Numbered from the stretch's first letter, positions 12,101 to 24,774 are shown. The stretch: 64,000 bases of DNA from Rhododendron vialii (GCF_030253575.1 NC_080567.1:36671501-36735500), one strand, 5' to 3'. Translations and numbers: made by a program. The notes: a model not told the origin generated them from the sequence alone.

Positions 12101-15100
12101 AACCTGCAAAAGACAATGCACAAAACCAATCAATAGCCAAAAAAAACAAATCATACAGGTGGCATTTCCCTGATGCCTTCCATTTATATGATTTACATGC
12201 TCATCACAAAAACAGGAAATAGCTTCAATCGGATGATGAACACCTGGGCTGTTAGCCGACAAGTATCAGCCAACGGGGCAAGTTAACGAGATTCTAAAAC
12301 TAGTAACCGATGAAAATATCATACCAATCTAACTATGTGTATGACAATTAAACATCGAGGCAGATTGCACGATGAGTGCGATAAATACTGCAGATAATCG
12401 AGTATATCTACAAATAGACCTACATTATGTCCCGAGTCCCAATGCTAGACAAGCACAGATTCACAATTGAACTCAGAGATTTAACTTATTACAACCAATT
12501 CCACAGATTTTCACATGACCTAATGAAGGAAGCACTACGGTGAAGAACAAATCTTTGAATTTGAAAGGTTTGCAATCATGGGTTTTTTTTTTTAACGGCA
12601 GTTTGCAATCATGAGTGTAATGCAATCATGAGTGTAACTAAAAACTAGACAAAATGATTGTGCACAAACTTGATGACAAACCAGTTCTCAAAAGGACAAT
12701 CATGGTGCTGGTGATGACAATAAGAATGATAGCAAAACTAAAAGCACCTGTAGAGGAAGTGTTAAATGGCGCGTCAGTATTTAAAGGGTGTAAGAGGGAG
12801 TCTGTCAGCTCCAATTGGGAGCTCCAGCAGATCTACTAAATGAAACTGTCAAAGGGCAAGCCTATTGTAAACTTGTTAACTACGACAGCCCTTTGGCTAG
12901 CCACGTCAGCCACTCTCCCTTTTTCAAAAAGATAAAGAAAAAATTAAGGCCTGACCATTGCGTCCCAAACTCTACGAGGAAATTGCTTAAATAAGATAAG
13001 TAGTTTTTAGCTATCACTGTCAGTACTTGAGTACATGTTAGCTAGATAGCATTTTAAAAAGCCATATAGGGGTCCAGTTTTGCCCACGTGAACAATTTAA
13101 CACAGCCCACGTAAGCATCTCCACGAATGATGCTCTATCAAGATTCAAAGAGTAAAAGATACTCCCTCTGGCCTCTGGCCAACTTTAATTGTTCCTTTCT
13201 GGAGGTAATGCCATAATTGGGTCGACAAATAATGTACTTCATAAAAGGGCATTCGAGACATTTTGCACCGATAAAAATATCAATCAGTTCTCGTACATAA
13301 AATTCTCAAAGATCATATGAAAGGAATAAAGCCAAACATATAAAATATTTACCAACATTTTGAGAATTCCAGAAACAGTCAGTACCTCAACAGATTCCTC
13401 TGGTGGAAGTGAGCTCAATGCCCGTTCAAATAATGCTCTGATATTCCTATCATCATTCAAACGAGACAAGAAATCTGCATATCTGCAACATCAGGTCAGG
13501 GTGTAATCGATATTGCATAAAATCATAAGGCAAGCCAACAATTTGTTTCTCAGTTTCCTTTATGATCCTTGTATGCGTTCTTAAGAAAAGGAATTTGTCC
13601 ATTTTTCGGGGTCTCAAAGGGGCGTTAAAACGCATAAGAACTCTTGAATAGAAATGGAAAGGATTATGTATTTAAAAATACATCATAACACATGCATTGA
13701 GTACTTTTCAGCACGACAGAACACTTGGAGCTTCGAGCCTGCTGCATTGGACACAACACAACTAACTCGGTAGTGATATCCTTATGATTATAGCCATACA
13801 AGAACCGGCCAGGTAACTCAAACCAATCATCTCAGAACCACTAAAATTCTAGCATTCATAGCCACTGTCAAGCATTCTCTTGTGTGCTATATCTATAAAC
13901 ACAATGGGCTTGTTCGTTTTGGGTTTTAAAGGTGGTTTTTGAGAGTAATGAGTGGAGAGAGAAAGAGAGAGAAAATGTATTGGGGAGTCCCGTGAGCAGG
14001 GGCTTTAAAGCCCCCAAACAAACAAGCTCAATATGTTCTAAAAATCGCCAAGCGCTAGTCGGGTGGAAAAGGGGCGCCTAGCGTTTAGGGGCTAACTAGT
14101 TGGGCGCCTAGCACCTAGGCGGGGACTAGGTGCTGACTAGTCAGATGCTTAATCTAGGCATTGGACCATCACCTAGCGCCTAGATGGGGACTAGTCAGCC
14201 TAGGTAGCCAACTTTTATAACACTTTAACTCATATTCGCTTCTAAGGTTGAAGAAGGAAAACTCACTCAAGAATGTATCCAGGCTCGTGCATAAACCGTT
14301 TCAACCCAGCTTCAAAAACATTATGTGCAATCTGCATAAAATTGAATCAATCACAACAAGAATCTGTATAGCAGTGCTGTAAGTAATAATTACTAAAACA
14401 TATTTAAACACTAGAAGTTACTATATGACATATACTTTTGAGGAGTGCCTTTATATCGTACAGAAGAGGGTGAGATGGACGAAAGAAGTAAAAGGATGTT
14501 TTTTGCCCATTTTTTGTGGTGGTTGTTTGGTTGGGGAGAACACCAGATCAAGTAATTAGACAGCTTATATCCTCCTAATGCAAGAGAAAAACGTATCCAA
14601 GAGTGCAATATCGTCTCATCAGTTACCTTTGGATCTTTGTCAAGGCAAAAAGCCATCGTGGCATAAGCTATATAAACATGATAAGTGCAGTTTGGAGATT
14701 TTCGTGCATCTACAAAGTACTTGCGAGCAGCTTCTACTCCTTCAGTTCTTCTTAGAAAGCGAATATACTGCAGAATCAGCACAATAAACACAAGTAAATC
14801 TTCTGAAATTTAGAGCGCAACGTATTTCTTTTACAAATGCTCAAATATTGTAGATAAGCTTCAAAACATGATGCTCATTTTATTTCTCTCCAATAAAGAA
14901 ATGTCACAAAAAATGTCTCCAATTCTAGTAATCGCCTATGTGGAACATAGAGTAGAGCCACTTATTTCATAAAACAATTACAGAGGACAAGAAGCTGGAG
15001 GGAGGTAAGTTGGAAACTTGAAGCAGTTATCTAACTATACATCAAGCAATCAATGAGGCAAAGAAAGGCAACTGAGGCAAAGTTATGGAATCAAGATTGC

Positions 15101-15858
15101 ACAAGGAAAAATAAGTTACGATAGTATGAGACAGTATGCATTGCCACAGATAGACTAGGAAAAGCCAAAAAAAAAGACAATTATGATGACATGAAAGCTA
15201 CAAAATTCCGTACACAAGAAAATCTACTCAAGCAAAGTATGGCTTTGCTCTGGTTTTCAACCACTTTCAATGACTTAAAAAGTTTTCTCAGTCTTGGGCC
15301 ACCATATTTCTGTGCACAAGACAAGCATCGGCAATTTTTGCAACGACACATCAACTATTCTAGAATAGACTATAAAAATTGTTGGTCACACTCACTGCAC
15401 AAAGCTCCCACTTACACCAGAGTATAGGGAGCCAATAGCTAGCAGCATTACCCCCCAGTTTCATGTAGAGAGGCTGATTCCAGTGACTTGTGTTGAACCC
15501 GTGCTACAACACTAGGGCAGATAGCACTTGCCACTGTGCCAGGTCACAGCTTCTATACAATGAAAAAAATGTGTCTTCACTAAGATTCAGAAGCCCATAA
15601 TTGTGCAACAATGTGGTCACATTGACCACTTCGTGTTTAAATATAGTACTCCCTTGGTCCCCATTAGGGGGTGCTGACTTTCTAAATCGGAAACATTTCC
15701 AAAACTAAAAGATTTCTAAAGTTAGCAATGTTTGCTCAAGAAAATGCTCACAATGGGATAACCAAACTTAGCGAACCCTTGACCAATAATCAAATATTGG
15801 CCTTTGGATAACCAAAACCAGCAACTTTTTCTCTTTGGATAATCAAATTAAAGAAAGG

Positions 15859-15914
<56 letters not shown>

Positions 15915-18900
15915 GGGTCCACCCAATTACATTTATTTTCAACTCGCTCTATATCTCTCTACTAAAAATAAGTTTTTGATTATACACCATTGTGGGGAAT
16001 TCACATTGTTAATATTAGCAACCCCTTAAATGTATAACCAAAACATGAGGTGGCAAGTTTTGATGATACCCTTAGACTACAAATTTGGGACACCCCAAAA
16101 TGAAAAAATGGACCAACAATTAGGAATGAAGAGAGTATCCACTAAAAGTTCAAAGCACGTACTTGAATATGTGACAGTGGGGTTGCATTGACGCCGTCCC
16201 CTAAAAGGCTTTCATAGACTTTCTTTGCAGGCTGCATAAAAATAAAACGATATTTCAAAAACAAGCATCCAATAAAATGGCTGAGGAAGTAAACATATAT
16301 CACACTTGCTTAACCTGAATCGCTCCACGAGATTCCTCCAGCTCCGCATAAGCATACTTTAGCATTTCTGAATCTAAACAGGAAAAGCAAAATTCAAGAC
16401 GTAAAGAGGAAAGAAAAGCTGGAAATCACAATGATATCTAGTACAAGCCAGTAAATAATTAGACTCAAGAGCGTTCTGAAAACAATATCAACAGAAAGAA
16501 GAAGAAAAAAACAGAAATCTGGTCACCAAAAACAAAAAAAAGAATAATCAGTACCAGGAAGAGCCTTCAGAGCTCGATGGAATACTTTGATTGCAGAATC
16601 TACTGAACCACTTTTTGCATGCCATGTAGCATAGTCATACCACATATCAGGATAATGATACAAGTACATGAGGCACTGGACAGAAAAAATCAGGAAGTTA
16701 TTCAGGTGGAGAACAACGCGCTCAAAAGCAAAAAAGAGCCGGTCAAACAGATATATACCATATTTAATCCAATGAATGGTAACTTATATCGACATAACAG
16801 TCACAACTCACAAGCAATGCACAAAAGAAAGGAAAAAAGACAATATAAATTACAGCAAAACAATGCACCCAAGAACTAAACAAAAACAACATAGTGCAAG
16901 GAATCTGATGAAAGTAGCAGTAGAGATAGCGGAAAAGCATCGGCAAGAATGTCCAACAACAGAGTGTTTCATGGTGAAGAGTTCTATAGATCATCAGCCT
17001 CTTCATGAGAGAGAGATAGAGACAGATCGAGACAGAGAGGTTGTACGATATTTGGTGATTGAAGCCTATGTAGCATGGACACTTAATCGGAGTCCACGTC
17101 CCGGTGACACTCAAATTGGAAGTGTCCAATTTTTTCTCAATGTTTTTGGTGTAGACACTCCAGGACACTCTATAAAATGCTCCGGACACTCTCAGAGTCA
17201 GAACACTCTCGAAACACTTGCAAGACACATCGGGGGCATTAAATGAAATAGTTAATACTCTTGTTAAAGCTTAGAAAAGTATTTCCTATTTGTGTGACTA
17301 TCGATTATAAAGACACATAGATAATGAAACGCTTTCTGTGGGGAATACTTGTGAATGATGTGATGATAAATAAGATTTATAAGGTGTGTATGGTATAACA
17401 TATTAAAATTAGAGCCTTTTTCTTATTCACATAATCGAATACATAAATATTATTTACAATGTATCCCCAACATGTCGTGTCCTCCAATTTTTTTAAATTT
17501 GAGTGTTTGAGTGTCCGGTGCTACACATGGTTGTCAAAATCGTACGATTCACGATACTATTCCCGATTCAATTCACGATTCACGCAAAAACGATACGAAT
17601 CTATAGGTGAATCAAGGTTTGTATAGAATCGGTGGTGAATCATACGATTTACGATTCGATTCACGATTCATGCAAAAATGATACGAATCTATAGGTGAAT
17701 CATGGTTTATCATAAATGTGACTTTCGACTAATGTGAAACCACATTTGCAAAATTTTTTAATAATGGTATTTATTTTGATTCTGAGCATGTTAAACCCTT
17801 CTTCCTCATTCTTATTAAAGATTAAATACTCACTCTAAAGTTCTTTACGACTAAGATGCCTTACCCTGATGAGTTTTGTATTTTATTTTGGTAAGTTTTC
17901 ATATTTTGTTATGATGTGAGTCAATAGATGTGCTCAACGTTTTTGAAATGTTACAATTTTAATTTGCTAGATGGTAATTATTTAAGTAACTTTGAATATT
18001 GTTGAGGATGATATCTATATGGATGCGTTGTCTCACAAAACGATTCTTTTATTTCATGTACCCTTTAAATCATAATAGACCAAGACAGGGCTAAGAGCCT
18101 CGAACCGACCCACATATGTTGTCATACAAGCTAGTTTAGTTTGGTACCTACCAAGCTACAAACTTTTATTGCGTTGAGGCCAAGCTTTCATTTTTATAAT
18201 GAATGTAACATCTATCTATATGCACATATCCATTTTACTAAACTATTTATTTTCCTATTATGTACAAGTGTCTTTCCTATTAGATCATGTGATCATCCAT
18301 TAGTAGTAGGGAAAAAACTTTAATATGAATTTAAACTTAGATTTTTGAATGTTACAATGTATGTTTATTATGTAGGTGCGTAGATACAATTTCCAATGTA
18401 TTTTAAAAATGTGAACTGAATCGTTACGATTCACGATTCAGTAAAGGGTCAATTCGATTCATGATTTGACAACCTTGGTGCTACACAGGCTGAGGCATTG
18501 GTAACAGAATATGTGTTAATTTATTGACATTAAAAGGCAAGTCATGTAGAAATATTTCCGTATAAACAGTTGAAAATTTCTCAGATCATGAACTGAACTC
18601 CTTTTCTGGGTACTAAGGAGACTCCAAATAGGCTGGTTTTATACCAGAGGTTGATCAACAGGAATTTTTTTTTACCATCTGGACAGATACCAAGCATGCC
18701 CAAGATGAGAAGGCAGTATTCCATTTCAAAATGACAGGCATGTGACTTGTCACAAGGTTGTCAAATTGTGAATCGAAATAGCCTTTTTCTGAATTGTGAC
18801 GTAAAGATACAATAATAATAGAAAAACATACATAGATATCAAAGATTCATTTAAAAATGAAAGCTCAGCCTTAATAAAATAAAATGCATGACTTCAACTG

Positions 18901-21628
18901 TGATTATGTAGCCGTTCAAAAAAAAAAAAAACTGTGATTATGTAGCCTAGTAGTAAGAAGCTTGCTATATGGCATTATATGGGAGTTGCTCCGAGGCTCT
19001 GAGCCCTGGACGATAGAACAATTAAAGAGATGGGTTCGTCAAAACTTGAGTTCGTGTAGGATATTATGATAATAAACTATGGAGATTTCACCAAACTAAT
19101 AATACACAGTTCATGAGAATAAGGTATCTCAGAGTTGTACATATCTAGAATGAATGTTTTAATGTTCAAGAAAATGAAAAAAAAAAAAAAGGGGTTAACA
19201 TCATGCTCCCAACAAGAATTAACAAATTTCGCATGGAACTACAACTTTTCAAACTCAACATTTTTTTGAAGTTATTCTTGCTTTCCCAGAAAAAAGAAGA
19301 TAAAACCAGTTTCGTATGCAAAAGTAGTTATATTTGCATGAACAGAATTGTGAAAAGAGCCTTGAATCGTATGGTTCATCACCAATTTTGTCCAAAACCT
19401 TGATTCACCTATAGATTTGTACTGTTTTTGCAAGAATCGTGAACCAAATCATGAATCGTGCGATTCTAACAACTATTTGACTTGACAAGTTGGACTCTTA
19501 ACACAAATCCAATTATTCAATCATAATTCTAAGTACATAACCAACAGAAGCACAGCTTTTGCACCATAGAGCACAGAAGTGATTTGCGAAATTAAAAAGA
19601 GAGAGAAAAACCCATAATTACATTTTCAGTACCTGCTCATATGTGAAAACAATTCGTTTGTTGGAAGAAGCACTATCTATCCTTTGAGGGTTTCCTCTGC
19701 AACAAAAGTAAATAGACTAAAGTAAAAAAATATATCAGCTGACCTCTGGACCTATAAAACTTTAATTCCATATTCCCTAGTAGTTTGGAATGACTAACTA
19801 AAAGTATATGCGGAATGAAGAAAACAAGAACCATCAGAGGAAATTATTACCCACCAAACTTAACTCCATTGTTGCCAATGGATACAAGTTCTGTAGTATG
19901 GTAGAATTCCCACTTGAAAATGCATGAGTAAGGCCTAATGGGCCTTTTTTTATAAGTAGAATGAGTGGAAGGCATTGCCTCCAAACTATCTTCGAAGCCT
20001 ACACAAGTAGAATAATGCAAGTGCTATATCATGCTAAATAAAATGCCGATTAGTCATGCTTCTTACTTTTCGAATGCTAGAAACCTCTTCCATGCCAACC
20101 ATTGCAGCTCTTCCTGTAGGAGCACAATAATAGATTACATTCCATCCAGTAACATACAAAATTGGATCTGTACTTATATTCTTGTTATAAACAAGTTAGA
20201 AAAATAGAAAAGCAATGCAGCTCTTCTTTGTAGGTCAAAGTGCTCTCAATGCACTTGTGTAGACAAGGGAGCTTTGAAAACAAAAAAACACCACACAAGT
20301 GGAAGGAAGAGAACATTCTGCTCGTAATTTTCAGTAATCTGCCAAACAAAAATGCAATATTGAACAAAGCAAATGCAGTGAATCTAGTAGCAGAAAGTGA
20401 AACATGTAATCTTAATGGCAATTACACAAAGAAGAGAACTCATTACCTTGTAATAACCAGACGGTGGCACAGCAAGCACATTCCAATCAATTTCATCAAT
20501 ATATTTCTTCCGCTCCCTGTAGACAGCCCTAGCGCTGTTATATTTTGGTTGATAGTCAGATAATAATCCTTTTGCCTGCATCAAGAAATTTAAGATGTAA
20601 TGAATGTGATTGCACAAGTGCACATTTTGCTCGTGCCCGAGCCAAAAATCTGAACACAAGAAAGAATCAAGAATAGAATGCTGACATAAATTAAACATTC
20701 ATCACCCCACTGCCTACATTTCATCCCAATTGAAACAAAGAAAGAAAGAAGTACCAGGGTGCGGCTAACAGAATTTTCAAAATTCTCATAGTCCTTCCAA
20801 AGTTGTTCCGCATGCTGGGTAGGAGTAACAATAGCCTTCTGATATGCTTTCCTGACAGCAGTCATTCGTTGCGACTCTTCTTGTGTGGTTTGAGCCTTCA
20901 CCGTCAATATTACAAGATCAGAGATTAAATGTAAAAAGAAACAGAAAATAAAGTCGTTAACAGCGTAAAATATCCGTGATTCAGCAATCAGCATATAAGG
21001 AAGCATATGATATACCGGCATGGACTTTAAAAAGGTGATGTACTCCATCCATACAGGGCCCGAGGCAACGTCAGCTCCTGTTAACACATCTCAAGATAAG
21101 TATCATTAAAAGAACTTTGGTGAAACTTCAATGTAAACCATCCCCTTGGAAAAGCCACGCTTGATATGCTTCGGAAAAGCGAACCAAAAAAATTCCCACC
21201 TGTACCCACCCCATGAGAATATTTGCCTGCCTGACTATTTTGTGTTTTTCATTGATTAGAAATAGATACTCCCTCCATCCCATTTTCTTTGTCCATTATT
21301 TTGTTTGTCTCTTTTATGTCTTTTGCCTATATCTCTTAGTGTGAATCTTGAAAAATATGCAATATGGATCTTGTTTGATAGATCTCGATTAGTTCTATAA
21401 TACAAAGTTTTCAAAATTATGAAAAACGTTATAGATTGAAAGATATAAGCAATTAAAAAATGACACACAATTCAAAAATGGACAATGAAAATGGGACGGA
21501 GGGAGTATTTATCTAGACTCTACTACAAAACACACTGTTTTCGTTATGAATTTAGTAGCCACAATTACAATCATGAAAACATACATCAACCCTTGAGCAC
21601 ATATGTATATGAGTATACGTGACACACA

Positions 21629-21661
<33 letters not shown>

Positions 21662-23318
21662 AGCATGCAGCTTCTGTTACCATGTAACCTAAGATCAGAA
21701 CAGCCAAACCACAAATAAGCAACCAGATAAACTCGAGAACATTATCAAAAACTTTGCTTTTTATCAAGAACTATCAACAATGCAAGACATGTGTAGTTCT
21801 ACGAGTTATTTACCCCTTTTAGATTAAAAGGTAATAACACTTAAAATGACAAAGAATAAATAGGCTGCATCTGTCATTTGGAAATATATACCAAAAATTA
21901 AATTAAAACCACACAACAATATGACCGGATAATTGAGAAGAATACAAACCAACATAGCTGAGCATGAAATCAAAAGCTTTCCTAGTCTCTTCCTGACCCT
22001 CTACCCCCTTCTTCTCATTAACTTTTCTGATGTAACGGATATAGCATCGCCTACAATGCCAAGATTTGCCAGGATATGATCAAATCCACAACAGCAATTG
22101 ATTGATGGATAAACAACAATCTAATTAAGGATCTTTTTTTTATAAGTAAATAATCATACAAAAGAAAGCATTAAGGGAATGCCACCCGTATACAAAAAGG
22201 ACCAGCAAGAGCTGTAACCAGACAAAAATGAGTGCCATTTGGTAATAGACATCAACCAACATCAACCAGTAAAAGAAAACATGTACCAAAGAGGAATTTG
22301 TAGACAGTTCAACAGACAGCGGCTAAAAATTTGTTTCGTAGCATCATCATCATTCACGGCCATGTGTGCCTCTACATATTGCTTCCAGTATCTTGCCTGG
22401 AAAAAATAATAGACTCAGCAATATAATGGCAAAATTATTATAACCACGAGCCCATAAAATATATCATTAATTTATGCTACAAATATGAGGGCACTAATAT
22501 AACATGACTACACTAACTTGAACAGCCTGATCTACACTTTATATATTTTCTTCTTCTAATTGGAAAAGAAAGTTAATGCAGGATACTTGTTCATTGCATG
22601 GTTGGGCAGAACAAATGATGCTATAGAAAAACAATGTTATTGAGATAATTGCAAGCATAAGGGAAACACTTGTAAACACAAACTATAGAGAGCGATGAAT
22701 CATGCCTGACCGATACCTACTATCCGACCATGGATTAAGAGTTTAACTTGACCGGCCATTCTAGGCTATGAACAACAACCACAAGAAACAAGAGAGATAA
22801 AGATCATAATCATAAGTTCTACAATTAACTGCATTGCTATAACTGAAAACTGAAAAGAAATGATGAAAAGTCAACGACTCCCACAAGAGTGGACCTAACT
22901 AAGCAACAAATGTAAACCGATTACTTTCAATGCTGACTCATTTGGGTCAATTTCATCCAGTTATTTCAAGAACGATACCCAATATTATTTGGAATTCACA
23001 AGAAAGTAAACTGGCACAATTTCTTTGCATCAGCTAAACCACTGAGCACTGACAGTTGATACAAACACTAACAAAACACATTCGAGCATAGAGAACAAGC
23101 TCACCGCAGTCGGAAACGTAGCCAATAGTTGCTCATATATTGGAACTGCTTCCGAAATGGTCAAACGCTAAACAAATGACAACAATTAAGAGTTAGGAGT
23201 CACTAGGCCAAAATCAACAGAAAGGGGATTTAAAAAAGAAGAAGAAAGCCACACATGAACACACCAGTGCTTCGTTTGCAAGTATTTCTGCAGCTTCAAT
23301 GTTATACTTATCGGCCAT
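9125..23318 (-). CDS. CSTF77: Cleavage stimulation factor subunit 77 (CstF77), 22 coding exons
   Basis: Exons: 23265-23318, 23105-23167, 22287-22396, 21950-22050, 21016-21077, 20755-20895, 20447-20575, 20067-20113, 19633-19696, 16555-16675, 16315-16373, 16163-16231, 14627-14767, 14267-14331, 13386-13482, 12044-12103, 11588-11740, 11069-11135, 10875-10976, 10630-10788, 9594-9815, 9125-9300 (2262 nt, 753 aa; Arabidopsis At1g17760 is of similar length). All introns are GT-AG and in phase. Residues about 20-560 are HAT (half-a-TPR) repeats, e.g. ARYWKQYVEAHMAVND, NSARAVYRERKKYIDEIDW, LMYLYHYPDMWYDYATW, EGVEAARKYFVDARKSP. The C-terminal part is Pro/Ser-rich (the region linked with CstF64 binding in this family), with an acidic patch QDDDDSATVQSQPLP and the end SYGSAFSGELSGSTG. 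CstF77 is the nuclear scaffold of the CstF complex, bridging CstF64 and CPSF in pre-mRNA cleavage and polyadenylation; in Arabidopsis it also affects antisense polyadenylation at FLC. Intron 9 is swollen by nested transposons. Confidence 0.95.
12568..12613 (-). repeat. Oligo(A) tail-only insertion with 13-bp TSD (CSTF77 intron)
   Basis: GTTTGCAATCATG at 12568-12580 recurs at 12601-12613. Between them lie 20 bp which on the minus strand read TGCCGTTAAAAAAAAAAACC. A short tail between direct repeats suggests target-primed retroposition that copied almost nothing but the tail. Confidence 0.5.
13909..14027. mobile_element. Small TIR MITE in a CSTF77 intron
   Basis: About 120 bp with inverted ends: left GGGCTTGTTCGTTTTGGG and, inverted on the right, GAGCTTGTTTGTTTGGGGG, both running on to TTTAAAG-type sequence. 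The terminal GGCTTGTT type resembles hAT/PIF-like plant MITEs. No clear target duplication seen. Confidence 0.55.
14033..14217. mobile_element. Short non-autonomous element rich in GCGCCTAG repeats
   Basis: Ends are imperfect inverted repeats (TGTTCTAAAAATCGCC and the inverse of TGTTATAAAAGTTGGC). The inside is made of CCTAG-bearing words repeated in both orientations, so it can fold. A relative with the same kind of ends lies at 27886-28049. Confidence 0.5.
15647..16137. mobile_element. Possible long Stowaway-like element with internal CT microsatellite
   Basis: The left end TACTCCCTTGGTCCCC and the right end (inverse TACTCTCTTCATTCC) are TA-bounded and loosely inverted. The inside holds a pure (CT)n run of about 50 bp at 15862-15911. 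The ends match poorly, so this may be chance or a decayed copy. It lies in CSTF77 intron 12. Confidence 0.35.
15862..15911. repeat. (CT)n microsatellite
   Basis: About 25 uninterrupted CT units inside a CSTF77 intron. Confidence 0.95.
17066..18491. mobile_element. Outer MULE-like element split by a second insertion
   Basis: Left end GCCTATGTAGCATGGACACT (17067-17086). The right end, once the inner insertion (17528-18476) is removed, is the inverse of GCCTGTGTAGCACCGGACACT (finishing near 18491). The GTAGCACCGGACAC-type end is a familiar plant repeat terminus. Several GACACT words lie just inside the left end. No transposase frame and no clear TSD. It fills much of CSTF77 intron 9. Confidence 0.55.
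17528..18476. mobile_element. Inner MULE-like element, 949 bp, with 11-bp TSD
   Basis: Flanked by perfect 11-bp direct repeats GGTGCTACACA (17517-17527, 18477-18487). Ends are inverted: left TGGTTGTCAAAATCG, right the inverse of AAGGTTGTCAAATCATG. Near the ends, GATTCACGATTCA-like words repeat, with an imperfect ~95-bp tandem copy at 17537-17710. No transposase frame. The target sits within the terminal repeat of the outer element, so this insertion is the younger. Confidence 0.75.
18756..19473. mobile_element. Related MULE-like copy, decayed
   Basis: Starts GGTTGTCAAATTGTGAATCG and ends with the inverse of GTTGTTAGAATCGCACGATT, matching the terminal words of the element at 17528-18476. Near the right end it also carries an inverse of the CTATAGGTGAATCA motif seen twice in that element. 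Flanks share an imperfect TGACTTG(T)(C)ACAA. It carries the tail-only insertion at 18897-18946. Confidence 0.5.
18897..18946 (+). repeat. Oligo(A) tail-only insertion with 17-bp TSD (CSTF77 intron)
   Basis: ACTGTGATTATGTAGCC occurs at 18897-18913 and again at 18930-18946, identical over 17 bp. Between them is just GTTC plus 12 A. This is the clearest of four such loci in the window. Confidence 0.7.
21267..21507. mobile_element. Stowaway-like MITE (copy B)
   Basis: 241 bp, TA-bounded, left TACTCCCTCCATCCCATTTT and right GGGACGGAGGGAGTA. The inside matches copy A at 6951-7190. It lies in a CSTF77 intron. Confidence 0.88.
21630..21661. repeat. (CA)n microsatellite
   Basis: A CT run followed by about 13-16 CA units in a CSTF77 intron. 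Confidence 0.9.
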
Positions 23319-23584
23319 TAAGTCTTATTTCCTCGTTCTTTCCTGAAAATCAAGACGTAACATCCAAAGTATAAATCCTGGGCAGAATGAAGCCTAGAAA
23401 GCAACTGCTTCTGGCCGCAAAAAAACTAACCGGCATTACATATTGGAATACAAGGAGTGATTATTTACTAGGCACCAAACATAATCGTGTTTAAGCAATT
23501 AAATTAAGCATAAATAACAGCTAGGAGACATACAGACGATGAGAGAGAAGAGACGAGACCAAGGAGAAACGAGAGCGTGCGTGA

Positions 23585-23627
<43 letters not shown>

Positions 23628-23640
23628 GTACCTCGATTAT
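23319..23640 (-). promoter_or_regulatory. CSTF77 5'UTR with probable leader intron and CT tract
   Basis: On the minus strand a good donor (GAG|GTACGTG, intron from 23631 down) and a good acceptor (TTTTCAG|GAAAG, exon resuming at 23342) bracket a 289-nt intron that ends 24 nt before the ATG. A (CT)n tract of about 36 nt (sense orientation; plus-strand GA at 23589-23624) begins a few bases past the donor. Leader introns are common in plant housekeeping genes and often raise expression. The splice sites are seen; their use is inferred. Confidence 0.5.
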
Positions 23641-23680
23641 GGGCTGGTTCAATCGCGTAGTATACATGTGGCGACAATGA

Positions 23681-23975
23681 CAGAGACAAAACCTAGAATT
23701 TGATCCTTGTCTCAAATTACACCATGAAGTATAACCACATCACACACACAAATACATATCGCGCCCTCAATTTTTTTGCGAGAAATCGAAGGAAACCTAC
23801 CCGAGACACCGACCGAGAGTACTTTCGGACATGCGGGGCTAGAGAGACAAACCTAGAATTTGATCCTTCTCTCAAATTACACCATGAAGTATTTAACTAC
23901 ACACAAACACAAAACACACGCTCAAATTTTTTGAGAGAAACCGAAGGAAACCAACTGGGCACACCAATCAGGCAT
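23681..23975. repeat. Tandem duplication upstream of CSTF77
   Basis: Two copies with a 160-bp period: CCTAGAATTTGATCCTT starts at 23692 and again at 23852, each followed by TCAAATTACACCATGAAGTA, ACACAAACAC-like runs and a GAGAAA(T/C)CGAAGGAAACC block. Copies are about 80-85% alike. The position fits the promoter or transcription start of the minus-strand CSTF77 gene. Confidence 0.8.
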
Positions 23976-24357
23976 ACAGGCGGCTACTCTGGGATCCACC
24001 GAATGATTCAAATCATCCAATAATTTTTCTTAAAAAAAAATTGAGTGATACCGTAAAAAATTAGCTCAGTCCGATATGCGTAGACATTTGATCTAATTTT
24101 ACATTTATTGATATGTGTAGAAAATTTAATTGAACACCAACACTCAGGGAGTTGAGGCCTTCCAAAATGGTTATTCTTTTATATTAAAAAAAAAAGGGTA
24201 ATCTTGTTTACTCGTGTATCGAGATGAATGTTATTTAATGAAATTCTACAATTTTGACAAAAAAAAAAAAGCTTTTTATCTCCATTATGAGTTCATGAAG
24301 TATTCTACTCTTTTTTTCTTTTCTTTTTTTTTTTATTAATGTGAAGTATTCTAATAG

Positions 24358-24602
24358 TATTCTCTCCGTTCAGATTTAGTAGTTCTTAGTTCAATCCTAA
24401 CAGGATAAAAAATGAGTTATATCTTTAAATTAATACGAGTAATGAATTTTATATCCAATATGAATCTTGTTTGATAGATTTTAATTACTTTTATAAAATA
24501 ATATTTTAAAAATATCAAAAATATTATAAATTACAAGATATAAACAATCAAAAGATGGCACAAACTCTCAAAAGAAATTATTAAATCCGGACAGGAGGGA
24601 GT
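24358..24602. mobile_element. Stowaway-like MITE (copy C)
   Basis: About 245 bp, left TATTCTCTCCGTTCAGATTT and right CCGGACAGGAGGGAG. The inside shares the ATGAATCTTGTTTGATAGAT motif with copies A and B. Ends are more diverged. Confidence 0.65.
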
Positions 24603-24774
24603 TGTCACATCATTGGAAAACAAAAAGAAAGAAGAAAAAGAAAAAAAAATACAACAAAAAAAAAAATTTCGAGGAAACTATTTCAAACAAAAGTTGACTT
24701 TTCTTTATTCATCTTGCAAATGACCATGCACAAACACTTTCTCCCTCCTCTTTCTGCTCTTTTTAGTAGGGTAA

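Noticed and set aside
17081-17246. Repeated GACACT words as a CRISPR-like or satellite array
   Set aside because: Spacing is irregular and the words belong to the terminal region of a MULE-like element; the host is a plant.
18950-19050. tRNA-like A box in TAGCCTAGTAGTAAGAAGC
   Set aside because: No B box at the right distance and no cloverleaf; neither a tRNA gene nor a firm SINE.
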